Positions 47,299 to 55,450 of a DNA stretch of 64,000 bases are shown here, piece by piece. Position 1 is the first letter of the stretch, and every line of letters begins with the position of its first letter. Made by a program: the position numbers and the translations under genes. The notes under the pieces are model-generated. The model made no database searches and was not told the origin of the DNA. It saw only the letters and a list, made by a program, of their open reading frames with translations. The stretch lies in the NCBI RefSeq assembly GCF_038087665.1, contig NZ_CP149925.1, forward strand, positions 1,267,455-1,331,454. Direction: 5' to 3'. The DNA comes from Gallaecimonas sp. GXIMD4217. Lineage in GTDB: Bacteria; Pseudomonadota; Gammaproteobacteria; Enterobacterales; Gallaecimonadaceae.

Positions 47299-47960
47299 AG
47301 ATGAAAGCGTGGATATGTGTTTTTGCCCTGTTGAGCACGGCCGCCCAGGCCTGGCCCAGCATCGACTTCCCCGACGGGGCCCGGGTGGAAGTGGCCGCCG
47401 AGGACACCAGCTACAACGGTTTTCCCATGCGCACCTGGGTGATGCATGACCGCCAGAGCCAGATGATGACGGCGGCCTTCTTCCGCAAGCAATGGAAGGC
47501 CGACAGCGAGCTGTTCGACGAGCAGATGTTCCAGGGCGACTACATCATCAACAGCCTGCAGCCGCCCTACCTGCTCACCGCCCGCATCGCCAATACCGGC
47601 TCCGGGGTCACCGCCTATGTGGGCATCACCCAGTCGCTGGAGGAACACCAGCTCAAGACACCCGGAGACCAGTTCCCCATGCCGGCCCAGACCCGGGTAC
47701 TGACCGACCAAGTGTCCACCGATCTCTACAAGCAGGGACGCACCCTGGTGCTCAGCAGCGACGGCAGCGTCAGCAGCCTGTTCAACTTCTACCAGAGCCA
47801 CTATCGGCGCCGGGGCTGGGTAGACAACGGCTCGCTGCTGGATCCGGCTGCCGGCAAGGGGGCCCTGCTGATGAGCCGGGACCAGAAGGAACTCAACATC
47901 AGCATTGAACGCCGCCAGGGCAAGAGCTACCTGGTGGTCAATTCGGTATCCAGGGGGTAG
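47295..47960 (+). CDS. Periplasmic protein in tad locus, unknown
   Basis: Starting by ATGA overlap at 47295, this 221-residue protein has a Sec signal (MKMKAWICVFALLSTAAQA) and a mature beta-rich domain: FPDGARVEVAAEDTSYNGFPMRTWVMHD, then GVTAYVGITQSLEEHQ and RDQKELNISIERR. No family is recognised. The position between pseudopilins and cpaB recalls the small periplasmic proteins (RcpB type) of other tad loci, but the sequence does not let me say so. Likely assists secretin or pilus assembly. Confidence 0.8.
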   Translation: MKMKAWICVFALLSTAAQAWPSIDFPDGARVEVAAEDTSYNGFPMRTWVMHDRQSQMMTAAFFRKQWKADSELFDEQMFQGDYIINSLQPPYLLTARIANTGSGVTAYVGITQSLEEHQLKTPGDQFPMPAQTRVLTDQVSTDLYKQGRTLVLSSDGSVSSLFNFYQSHYRRRGWVDNGSLLDPAAGKGALLMSRDQKELNISIERRQGKSYLVVNSVSRG

Positions 47961-47963
47961 GGA

Positions 47964-48152
47964 ATGCACAAGGCCAAAGGACAATCCTCGACCGAGTACC
48001 TGGTGATCTGCGCCGCCCTGACCGCGGCGCTGCTGACGCCCATAGGCCAGGAAAACCCGCGCAACGTGCTGCAGTGGTGCGCCGACGAGCTGAAGGAGGC
48101 CTATGCCGCCTACGCCAACCAGCAGTCCCTTACCCAATTGCCGGTGCTCTGA
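47964..48152 (+). CDS. Small Flp-like minor prepilin
   Basis: Only 62 residues: MHKAKG|QSSTEYLVICAALTAALLTPIG. The leader ends in Gly6, and Glu at +5 and Tyr at +6 match the Flp processing rule exactly, so it should be cleaved and assembled as pilin or minor pilin. The mature part after the helix is short and contains a cysteine (LQWCADELKEAY). It is 4 bp after the preceding gene. Many genomes carry one to several Flp paralogues; this one is embedded in the assembly operon rather than next to flp. Confidence 0.8.
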   Translation: MHKAKGQSSTEYLVICAALTAALLTPIGQENPRNVLQWCADELKEAYAAYANQQSLTQLPVL

Positions 48153-48200
48153 CAGCAGCCCGGGACTTCGATTCTGAACCTATAACAAGGCAGTAACACA

Positions 48201-49109
48201 ATGACATGGAAGGATAAAATCGACTTCAACTGGATCCTGCTGGTGATCGCCATCGGCCTGGGCGCCACCGCGGCCTGGGCCACCAAGAACTACTTCGTGG
48301 TCAAGGAGCAGGAGCTCAGGGACGCGCTGTCCAAGGACAACGTGGTCATGGCCGACGTGGTGGTGGCGACCCAGAACCTGGAAAAGGGGGACATCATCTC
48401 CCAGGCCAACATGTCGGTGCGGCAGGTGCCTGCCGACGTGCTGCCCCTGGATGCCGTGCACCCGCGCCGCTTCTCGGAGGTGGCCGGCCAGATGCTGCTC
48501 AAGCCCATGGCGCCGGGGCGGCCCCTGCTCAACTCCTACCTGCCCGGCCATGGCGTGGAACAGTTCTCCGATATCCTCGGGGAAGGGCGCCGCGCCGTGA
48601 CCATCAGCATCGACGAGAACAATTCCACCGCCGGCATGCTGGTGCCGGCGGATCACATCGATATCTTCCTGCTCCACAGCGAAAGGGTCGACGACAAGAA
48701 AAAGCGCAAGGCCCTCAGCCTGCTGCTTGAAGACGTGGTGGTGCTGGCCACGGGCCAGCGCACCCTGGAGGACAACCCCGAGCTGGCCACCGAACTCTAT
48801 GGCGATCCCACCGCCTACAGCACCGTCACCCTGGATCTGAGCGTCAAGGATGCGGCCCGGGTGATGCTGGCCAAGGAGAAGGGCAAGTTCGTGGCCATGC
48901 TGCGAAACCGCGAGGAATCCCAACCCCTGGCGGTGACCAACCTCCACGAGGGACAGCTCTTTGCCGACACCGAGGACAACGCCAAGGTGGCCGTCGAGGT
49001 CATCGTCGGCGGCCGCGGCGTCACCGTCAAGCAGCAGAGCTACGAGCTGCCCAAGCCCGATCCCGACTTCACCCAGCTGAGCCAGCTCCCCCAAGACCAA
49101 GTGCAGTAA
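48201..49109 (+). CDS. cpaB: Flp pilus assembly protein CpaB/RcpC
   Basis: The 302-residue protein has one N-terminal membrane helix (NWILLVIAIGLGATAAWATKNYF) and then a SAF domain (VVVATQNLEKGDIISQANMSVRQVPADVLPLDAV), the CpaB hallmark, followed by a periplasmic domain with RAVTISIDENNSTAGMLVPADHIDI. CpaB sits between inner-membrane machinery and the secretin and is required for Flp export. It is followed 6 bp later by the secretin gene. Confidence 0.94.
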   Translation: MTWKDKIDFNWILLVIAIGLGATAAWATKNYFVVKEQELRDALSKDNVVMADVVVATQNLEKGDIISQANMSVRQVPADVLPLDAVHPRRFSEVAGQMLLKPMAPGRPLLNSYLPGHGVEQFSDILGEGRRAVTISIDENNSTAGMLVPADHIDIFLLHSERVDDKKKRKALSLLLEDVVVLATGQRTLEDNPELATELYGDPTAYSTVTLDLSVKDAARVMLAKEKGKFVAMLRNREESQPLAVTNLHEGQLFADTEDNAKVAVEVIVGGRGVTVKQQSYELPKPDPDFTQLSQLPQDQVQ

Positions 49110-49115
49110 CCAACA

Positions 49116-50447
49116 ATGGACAGAACGATAAACATGAAAAGGATTTTTGCCTTCCTTTGGCTGGCGCTGGCGGGCTGCCTGCTGTCGCCTTCTTCCCAGG
49201 CCCACTACAACAAGGAGCTCCAGCTCTATGTGGGCGCCGTCGAACTCTACAAGGCCGCCGACGTCCAGCGGGTGGTGATCGGCAACGAAAGCGTGGTCAG
49301 CGCCAAGGTGCTGGACGACAAGCACGTGGTCTTCATCGGCGGCGAGGTCGGCGCCGCCGACGTGCAGCTGTGGCGCAAGGACGGCAAGGTCGTCAAGCTG
49401 TCGGTGGTGGTGGCGCCCAAGAACGATCACCGCACCATCGCCAAGGTCAGGAAGCTGCTGTCCCCCTTCAAGGGCCTGAGCGTACGGGAAGAGGACGGCA
49501 TGGTGGTGGTCGAAGGCGATGTCGATATCGAGCACAAGAAGCAGCTCAAGACCATCTTCGAGCAGACCCAGGATCTGGTGTCCCTGGTCCGGTACCGCGA
49601 CTACGGCAAGGGCGAGGAGCCCATGGTGCGCATGGACGTCAAGATCGTCGAGATCAGCAAGTCCAACCTCAGGAACATCGGCGTGCGCTGGGGCGATGCC
49701 ATGGACGGGCCCGCCTTCGGCTATGCCAAGGCCTTCAGCTCCAACCCGATCTTTTCCGTGGTCGGCGAAAGCCCGGTGGCGCAGGACATCGCCGGTGCCA
49801 TCCAGGAGAGCATCGGCAACCTGGACAGCCGCGGCTGGAGCTACTTCGGCCTGGTTACCGGCATCAGCTCCCAGATCAACCTGATGGCGGAGCAGGGCGA
49901 GGCGCGCATGCTGGCCCAGCCCAACCTGGCCACCCGCTCCGGTGAAAGCGCCAGCTTCCTGGCCGGCGGCGAATTCCCCATCCCGGTCATCAATTCCGTG
50001 GGCGCCACCAGCGTCGAGTTCAAGGAATACGGCATCAAGCTGGACATTGAGCCCAACGTGGATGGCCAGGGCAACATCATTTCCCACGTCAAGGCCGAGG
50101 TCAGCTCCATAGACCCCTCCCTGGCCGTGGACGACATCCCCGCCATGTTGACCCGCCGCACCGAGTCGGTGATCAACGTCAAGGACAACGAGACCATGGT
50201 GATTTCCGGCCTGGTCAACAGCGAGATGTCCAAGACGGTCAGCAAGTTCCCCTTCCTGGGCGACATTCCCGTGCTGGGCGAGTTGTTCAAGTCCCGCGAC
50301 TTCCGCGACAAGAAGACCGAGATGGTGATCTTCGTGACCCCGAAGATCGTCTACCCGGGCGAGCCCAGCCACGAGGAGCGCCTGGCCAAGGCCAGGGCGC
50401 TGGTCGACGAGTCCGACGAGCTGAAAGCCTTTTACATCCTGGACTGA
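49116..50447 (+). CDS. rcpA: Secretin of the Flp pilus (RcpA/CpaC)
   Basis: The 443-residue outer-membrane secretin has a signal (ending about SSQAH), an N-terminal periplasmic domain with RVVIGNESVVSAKVLDDKHVVFIGG, BON-like repeats, and the C-terminal secretin domain with LMAEQGEARMLAQPNLATRSGESASFLAGGEFPIPV and FVTPKIVYPGE. It forms the multimeric channel that lets Flp fibres cross the outer membrane. An internal ATG at 49134 is another candidate start and gives a more usual signal length. Confidence 0.95.
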   Translation: MDRTINMKRIFAFLWLALAGCLLSPSSQAHYNKELQLYVGAVELYKAADVQRVVIGNESVVSAKVLDDKHVVFIGGEVGAADVQLWRKDGKVVKLSVVVAPKNDHRTIAKVRKLLSPFKGLSVREEDGMVVVEGDVDIEHKKQLKTIFEQTQDLVSLVRYRDYGKGEEPMVRMDVKIVEISKSNLRNIGVRWGDAMDGPAFGYAKAFSSNPIFSVVGESPVAQDIAGAIQESIGNLDSRGWSYFGLVTGISSQINLMAEQGEARMLAQPNLATRSGESASFLAGGEFPIPVINSVGATSVEFKEYGIKLDIEPNVDGQGNIISHVKAEVSSIDPSLAVDDIPAMLTRRTESVINVKDNETMVISGLVNSEMSKTVSKFPFLGDIPVLGELFKSRDFRDKKTEMVIFVTPKIVYPGEPSHEERLAKARALVDESDELKAFYILD

Positions 50448-50459
50448 GGAGGGAGCGCC

Positions 50460-52157
50460 ATGTTCGATATCCAGGTTTCCACCTCCAAGGGCACCCAGGT
50501 CGGCCGTTTCCATTGCGTCCATCGCAGCTGCGAGATAGGCAAGGATCCCGGCAACCTGGTGGTGTTGCGGGGCTTCAAGATCTCCCGCAGCCATGCCCGG
50601 CTCCGGCTTGAGGACGACGGCATCCATATCCAGGATCTGGACAGCCGCAACGGCATCCGCGTCAACGACCAGAAGCATGCGGCCTTCGGCCCCCTCGGCA
50701 AGGACGACGTGGTGCAGATAGGCGACTACCGGCTCAAGGTGGAAGTGACCTACCAGGCGGAAGCCTCGCCCCTGCCCAGCGCCGAGGCCGCCGCCGTGCA
50801 TCACCACCAGAGCGCACCGCCGCCGCAGGTGGCCGAGCCCGAACCGGAAAACGAACCGGATGCCGAGCAGCTGTCGCTGATCCGCGAGCGCAACGAGTGG
50901 CGCCGCAAGGTGCATCGTGAGCTGCTCAAGCAGATGGACCTGCGCCGGGTCAACGTCAACGAGATGAGCGACGAGGAGCTGCGCGGCCAGAGCGAGGGCC
51001 TGGTCAACCAGATCCTCGCCAGCATGGCGTTGCCGGACCATATCCAGCGCCAGGCCCTGATCAAGGAGGTGCTGGACGAAACCGTTGGCCTCGGCCCCCT
51101 GGAGGCGCTGATCGCCGATGCGGATGTCTCCGAGATCATGGTCAACTGCCACGACCAGATCTTCTTCGAGAAGAAGGGCCGGCTGCACCTGTCGGACGTG
51201 GCCTTTTCCGACGACCAGGCGGTGCTGGGCGCCATAGAGCGCATCGTCACCCCGATCGGCCGGCGCATCGACGAAAGCTCGCCCATGGTGGACGCCCGCC
51301 TCAAGGACGGCTCCCGGGTCAACGCGGTGATCCCGCCGTTGGCCCTGAAGGGGCCCTGCATCACTATCCGTAAGTTCATGCAGAACCGCCTCGGCAGCCA
51401 GGATCTGGTCAACTTCGGCTCCATGAGCCCGGCCATGGCCGACTTCCTGGAGGTGGCGGTCAAGCACAAGCGCAACATCGTCATCTCCGGCGGTACCGGC
51501 TCGGGCAAGACCACCCTGCTCAACGTGCTGTCCAACTTCATTCCCGAGAACGAGCGCATCGTCACGGTGGAAGACGCCGCCGAACTGCGCCTGGGCCAGC
51601 CCAACCTGGTGTCCCTGGAGGCCAGGCCTCCCAACCAGGAGGGCAAGGGCGCCGTGGAGATCCGCGATCTGGTCAAGAACTGCCTGAGGATGCGCCCGGA
51701 CCGGGTGGTGGTGGGCGAGTGCCGGGGCGGCGAGGCCCTGGACATGCTCCAGGCCATGAACACCGGCCATGACGGCTCCCTGACCACGGCCCACGCCAAC
51801 TCGCCCCGGGACTGCGTGTCCCGTCTCGAGGTGATGGTGATGATGTCCGGCATGGATCTGCCGGTGCAGGCCATTCGCGAGCAGATCGCCTCTGCGGTGC
51901 AGCTGATCGTCCAGCAGAGCCGCTTCTCCGACGGCTCGCGCCGGGTCACCAGCATCAGCGAGGTGACCGGCATCGAGGGCGCCACGGTGCAGCTGTCGGA
52001 GATCTTCCGCTTCCAGCAGACCGGCATAGACCCGGACGGCCGGGTGACGGGCTACTTCACCGCCACCGGCACCCTGCCGGAATTCTACGAGAAGCTCCGT
52101 GACCGCGGCCTGCAGGTCAAGCTGGACATCTTCACCCCGGAGCAGCCCCATGACTAG
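50460..52157 (+). CDS. tadA: TadA secretion ATPase with N-terminal FHA domain
   Basis: The protein has 565 residues. The first 100 form a forkhead-associated domain (SCEIGKDPGNLVVLRGFKISRSHARLRL, with GK, SRSHA and DLDSRNGIRVN motifs), which binds phosphothreonine peptides. A Pro/Glu linker (about 100-150) leads to a CpaF-type ATPase: Walker A ISGGTGSGKTTL near 345, Walker B VVVGECRGGEALDML near 415, AHANSPRD with the conserved His box. The hexameric ATPase drives Flp pilus extension and possibly retraction. FHA-fused CpaF proteins occur but are not the rule in gammaproteobacteria. It overlaps tadB by 8 bp. Confidence 0.95.
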   Translation: MFDIQVSTSKGTQVGRFHCVHRSCEIGKDPGNLVVLRGFKISRSHARLRLEDDGIHIQDLDSRNGIRVNDQKHAAFGPLGKDDVVQIGDYRLKVEVTYQAEASPLPSAEAAAVHHHQSAPPPQVAEPEPENEPDAEQLSLIRERNEWRRKVHRELLKQMDLRRVNVNEMSDEELRGQSEGLVNQILASMALPDHIQRQALIKEVLDETVGLGPLEALIADADVSEIMVNCHDQIFFEKKGRLHLSDVAFSDDQAVLGAIERIVTPIGRRIDESSPMVDARLKDGSRVNAVIPPLALKGPCITIRKFMQNRLGSQDLVNFGSMSPAMADFLEVAVKHKRNIVISGGTGSGKTTLLNVLSNFIPENERIVTVEDAAELRLGQPNLVSLEARPPNQEGKGAVEIRDLVKNCLRMRPDRVVVGECRGGEALDMLQAMNTGHDGSLTTAHANSPRDCVSRLEVMVMMSGMDLPVQAIREQIASAVQLIVQQSRFSDGSRRVTSISEVTGIEGATVQLSEIFRFQQTGIDPDGRVTGYFTATGTLPEFYEKLRDRGLQVKLDIFTPEQPHD

Positions 52158-53001
52158 CCTGACCCTGGCCATGGCGCTGGCCTTCCTGTCGGTGACCCTG
52201 CTGATCTGGGCCGGCAAGCACGTGGGCAGCCAGCTGGCGGCCCGCTACAAGGAAACCTTCACCAGCTCGGCCCGCACCAACCTGGCCGACATGTTCCTGT
52301 TCATCGAGCCCCAGCAGCTGTTCTGGCTCAACGTGGCCACCATCCTGGTGGTGCCGGTGCTGTTTCGGCTGCTGGCCGGCTCCTGGGTACTGGGCATCAT
52401 TGCCAGCATCGTGCTGGCGGTGCTGCCGCGCTTCGCCTACCGCTTCCTGCACGCCAAGCGCCGCCGCAGGTTCGTGGAGCAGTTGCCGGATGCGCTGAAC
52501 ATGATCGCCTCCTCCATGGCCTCGGGGGCCAATGCCGGCACCGCCATCGAGTACATGGCCGCCGAGATGGACGCGCCCATCAGCCAGGAGTTTTCCCTGT
52601 TCCTGCGTGAGCAGCGCCTGGGGGTGGAGTTCAACCAGGCCCTAAACAACATGCTCAAGCGCATCCCTGAGGATGAATTCCAGCTGGTGGTGGCGGGCAT
52701 GCAGATCTCCCGCGACGTGGGCGGCAACCTGGCCGAGATCCTGGCCAGGCTGTCCGACACCCTGCGCAAGAAGCTGGAGATGGAAGGCAAGATCCGCTCC
52801 CTGACCGCCCAAGGCAAGATGCAGGGGGTGGTGATGACCGGCCTGCCGGTGTTCATCGGCGTGGCGCTCTACCACATGGAGCCCCAGGCCATGGGCCGCA
52901 TCGTCAGCGAACCCATCGGCTGGGGCGTAATAGCCCTGGCCAGCCTGCTGCTGATCACCGGTTATGTCTTCATCAAGAAGATTGTCACCATAGACGTCTG
53001 A
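52150..53001 (+). CDS. tadB: TadB inner-membrane protein
   Basis: Starting at 52150 (overlapping the tadA stop), the 283-residue protein has two N-terminal membrane segments, the GspF/TadB cytoplasmic domain (RRRFVEQLPDALNMIASSMASGANAGTAIEYMA, then VGGNLAEILARLSDTLRKK) and two C-terminal membrane segments. TadB and TadC together form the membrane platform for the TadA ATPase. Confidence 0.94.
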   Translation: MTSLTLAMALAFLSVTLLIWAGKHVGSQLAARYKETFTSSARTNLADMFLFIEPQQLFWLNVATILVVPVLFRLLAGSWVLGIIASIVLAVLPRFAYRFLHAKRRRRFVEQLPDALNMIASSMASGANAGTAIEYMAAEMDAPISQEFSLFLREQRLGVEFNQALNNMLKRIPEDEFQLVVAGMQISRDVGGNLAEILARLSDTLRKKLEMEGKIRSLTAQGKMQGVVMTGLPVFIGVALYHMEPQAMGRIVSEPIGWGVIALASLLLITGYVFIKKIVTIDV

Positions 53002-53011
53002 GGGGAGTGCC

Positions 53012-53875
53012 ATGGAGACCATTATCATTGCCTTCGCCGCCTGTGCCATGACCTTCGGCTTCCTCAGCTCGGCGCGGATCTACCGCCGGGTGCCACAGGA
53101 CAACAGGGAGTTCATGGATCCGCTGCCGCCGGGGTTGAAGCTGATCTGGCCCCTGGTGCGCCTGGTGGCCTTCTACTGGGGCGAGCGGCTGTCGGTGGAC
53201 TACCTGGAGGGGGTCAGCAAGCGGCTGCAGGTATCCGGCCTGTCCTACCTCATCAACGCCGAGCAGTACTTCGCCATCCGGGTGCTCAGCGCCCTCTTTG
53301 CGCTGCTGCTAATGGCGGCGGTGGGCGCCATGCTGGACGATATCAACCCGCGCAATCTGGTCATCGCCCTGGTGCTGGGCTATTTCCTGCCGACCCTGAC
53401 CCTGACCGACCTGCGCAAGAAGCGCCAGGGCAAGATCGTCAAGGACTTGCCCGTGTACCTGGACTACCTGACCATGTCCATCGAAGCCGGCCTGAACATG
53501 TCCGGCGCCCTGGCCCAGGCGGTGGAGCGCGGCCCGGACGGCCCCTTGAAGATCGAGCTGGAGAAGGTGCTCAGGGACATGCGGGCCGGCATGTCCCGCT
53601 CCCAGTCCTTTCGCAACATGGCCGAGCGGGTGCAGGTGACGGAAGTGAACAGTCTGGTCAGCGCCCTGGCCCAGGCCGAGCGCTCCGGTGCCAGCCTGGG
53701 CCAGACCCTGCGCATCCAGGCCGACCAGCGCCGGGTGGAGCGTTTCCAGCGCGCCGAGAAGAAGGCCCTGGAGGCGCCGGTGAAGCTGGTGTTCCCGCTG
53801 GTTACCTTCATCTTCCCGGTGACCTTCCTCATCCTGGCGTTCCCCATCGTCATGAAATTCATGTACGAGCTGTGA
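53012..53875 (+). CDS. tadC: TadC inner-membrane protein
   Basis: The 287-residue protein has the TadC/GspF fold: membrane segments near the start (about 4-20) and at 95-135, the cytoplasmic GspF domain (KDLPVYLDYLTMSIEAGLNMSGALAQAVER and ALAQAERSGASLGQTLRIQADQRR), and a C-terminal hydrophobic stretch (VFPLVTFIFPVTFLILAFPIV). It pairs with TadB. Start 53012 follows GAGGGGAG. Confidence 0.94.
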   Translation: METIIIAFAACAMTFGFLSSARIYRRVPQDNREFMDPLPPGLKLIWPLVRLVAFYWGERLSVDYLEGVSKRLQVSGLSYLINAEQYFAIRVLSALFALLLMAAVGAMLDDINPRNLVIALVLGYFLPTLTLTDLRKKRQGKIVKDLPVYLDYLTMSIEAGLNMSGALAQAVERGPDGPLKIELEKVLRDMRAGMSRSQSFRNMAERVQVTEVNSLVSALAQAERSGASLGQTLRIQADQRRVERFQRAEKKALEAPVKLVFPLVTFIFPVTFLILAFPIVMKFMYEL

Positions 53876-53877
53876 CC

Positions 53878-54225
53878 ATGGAGCTGGGACGAGTCTTCAG
53901 AAACGGCGAGCCGCTCTGGCGGCAGGTATGGCGGGCGGACCGGCCCTGGACCCGGGCCAGGGGCCTGCTGGGCCGGCCCAGGCTGGAGGAGGGGCAGGGC
54001 ATGCTGATCCTGCCCTGCAACTCGGTGCACAGCTGGTGGATGGGCTACCCGCTGGATCTGGTGTACCTGGACGGCGGCGGCAGGGTGGTCAAGCTGGTCG
54101 AGGGCCTCAAGCCCTGGCGCTTCAGTGCCTGTCGCCAGGCCAGGGCGGTGCTGGAGCTGGCGCCGGGCGCCATCGGCAAACACGCATTGCAAGTAGGAGA
54201 CGAATTGTCATGGAAAAATGGATGA
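53878..54225 (+). CDS. DUF192 family protein in tad operon
   Basis: The 115-residue protein matches DUF192: W-ADRPWTRARGLLGRP near the start, LILPCNSVHSWWMGYPLDLVYLD and a late VLELAPGAI. In other organisms members are often secreted and their role is unknown; no signal peptide is visible here, so it should act in the cytoplasm. It lies between tadC (2 bp gap) and tadD (16 bp overlap), within the operon. Confidence 0.85.
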   Translation: MELGRVFRNGEPLWRQVWRADRPWTRARGLLGRPRLEEGQGMLILPCNSVHSWWMGYPLDLVYLDGGGRVVKLVEGLKPWRFSACRQARAVLELAPGAIGKHALQVGDELSWKNG

Positions 54226-54701
54226 GATGGGCCGCCGTGCTGCTGGCGCTGGGGCTGAGCGCCTGTGCCGGCACGCCCCGGATCCCGCTGGACGAAGAAA
54301 AAACGCCGGTGCTGCAGATCCAGGCCCGGGCCGAGCGCGCCTACAAGATGGCGCGCCTCGACGACGCCGAGGCCCTCTACATGCAGGTGGTCCAGGCCGT
54401 ACCGGACTACGCGCCGGGCTGGTTCCGCCTGGGCAACATCTATACCCGCACCGGCCGCAACGACGCGGCCATCCAGGCCTACCAGCGCTGCATCAAACTG
54501 GAGCCGGACAACCAGAAGGCCTGGTTCAACCTGGGCCTGGTGCGCATCAAGCAGTCCACCGAGGTGCTGGAGACGGCGACCCGCATGGGCAATGAAGATA
54601 CGCCGACGGCGCGCCATATCGAGGCCCTGCTCGATGCCCTCTACGAGCTGCAGCGCCAGGACAAGGCCGGCAGCAGCGACAGCGAGGCCGGCCTGCAATG
54701 A
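54210..54701 (+). CDS. tadD: TadD-like TPR lipoprotein
   Basis: The gene starts inside the end of the DUF192 gene with TAGGAGA as RBS (54194-54200). The 163-residue product has a lipoprotein signal ending LGLSAC (MEKWMRWAAVLLALGLSAC) and TPR repeats (RAERAYKMARLDDAEALYMQVVQAVPDYAPGWFRLGNIYTRTGRNDAAIQAYQRCIKLEPDNQKAWFNLGLV). TadD acts as pilotin or scaffold for secretin assembly. The stop overlaps the tadE start by ATGA. Confidence 0.92.
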   Translation: MEKWMRWAAVLLALGLSACAGTPRIPLDEEKTPVLQIQARAERAYKMARLDDAEALYMQVVQAVPDYAPGWFRLGNIYTRTGRNDAAIQAYQRCIKLEPDNQKAWFNLGLVRIKQSTEVLETATRMGNEDTPTARHIEALLDALYELQRQDKAGSSDSEAGLQ

Positions 54702-55384
54702 CGAAGAAGCTCAGGCGCCGTCAGTTGGGGCAGAGCATGGTGGAGTTCAACCTGGCGCTGCCCTTCCTGGTGCCGGTGATCCTGGTCAGCGTGATGCTGC
54801 TGATCCAGTGGGGGCTGATCTACCGGACCCAGGTCACCCTCAATGCCGCCGCCATCAAGGCGGTGCGCCAGGGCACCCTGCACCATGGCAGTGTCAACGA
54901 AATGAACAATGGCCTGGCCCATGGCATGAGCCCGCTCTTTGCCAGGGGCACGGATCTGAGCGACTCCATCTCGGCCGTGCTGCAGGCCCGGGCCGCCGTG
55001 GCCCTGCAGGGGCGCATCAAGGTGCTGAACCCGGATAAGGCGGTGTTCGACAGGTTCAAGAAGCGGATCCGCCACGACGGCCGGGACCTTTGGGAGATCC
55101 CCAACAACAACCTGATGTACCGGGATCCCAACCTGCTCAGCATCGACAAAAACCGCACCCTCAACATTCAGGACGCCAACCTGCTGCAGATCGAGGTGGA
55201 CTGGTGCGAGCCGCTGATCGTGCCCGTGGCCAACAGGGTCATGGAGGGGATCCTGACCTCGCTCTGGTACCGGCCTAGTGCCGCCCAGTTGCGCTGCAAC
55301 GCCCTGGGGACGGTCGGCGGCAATCCCTATATCGCCATCAAGGCCCAGGCCCTGATGCGCATGCAGACCCCCTTCAGGATGTAG
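54698..55384 (+). CDS. tadE: TadE-like pseudopilin
   Basis: The 228-residue product has the TadE-type leader RRRQLG|QSMVEFNLALPFLVPVILVSVMLLI: cleavable Gly, Glu at +5, then one hydrophobic helix. The following region QWGLIYRTQVTLNAAAIKAVRQGTLHHG is the TadE-type pattern. It is the second TadE-like pseudopilin of the locus and the last gene of the tight operon. The large lipoprotein gene begins 66 bp further on. Confidence 0.9.
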   Translation: MTKKLRRRQLGQSMVEFNLALPFLVPVILVSVMLLIQWGLIYRTQVTLNAAAIKAVRQGTLHHGSVNEMNNGLAHGMSPLFARGTDLSDSISAVLQARAAVALQGRIKVLNPDKAVFDRFKKRIRHDGRDLWEIPNNNLMYRDPNLLSIDKNRTLNIQDANLLQIEVDWCEPLIVPVANRVMEGILTSLWYRPSAAQLRCNALGTVGGNPYIAIKAQALMRMQTPFRM

Positions 55385-55450
55385 TGATTAACAGCTTGGT
55401 GGCCATGAAAGGCCCGAAAAATGGACTTTTTGAGGAATAAGGAAAACAAC

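Noticed and set aside
48180-52217. Very long minus-strand open frame across the cpaB-rcpA-tadA region
   Set aside because: It is antisense to three well-matched tad genes and is rich in repetitive His/Gly/Gln/Val of the kind made by GC-rich antisense codons. No family match.
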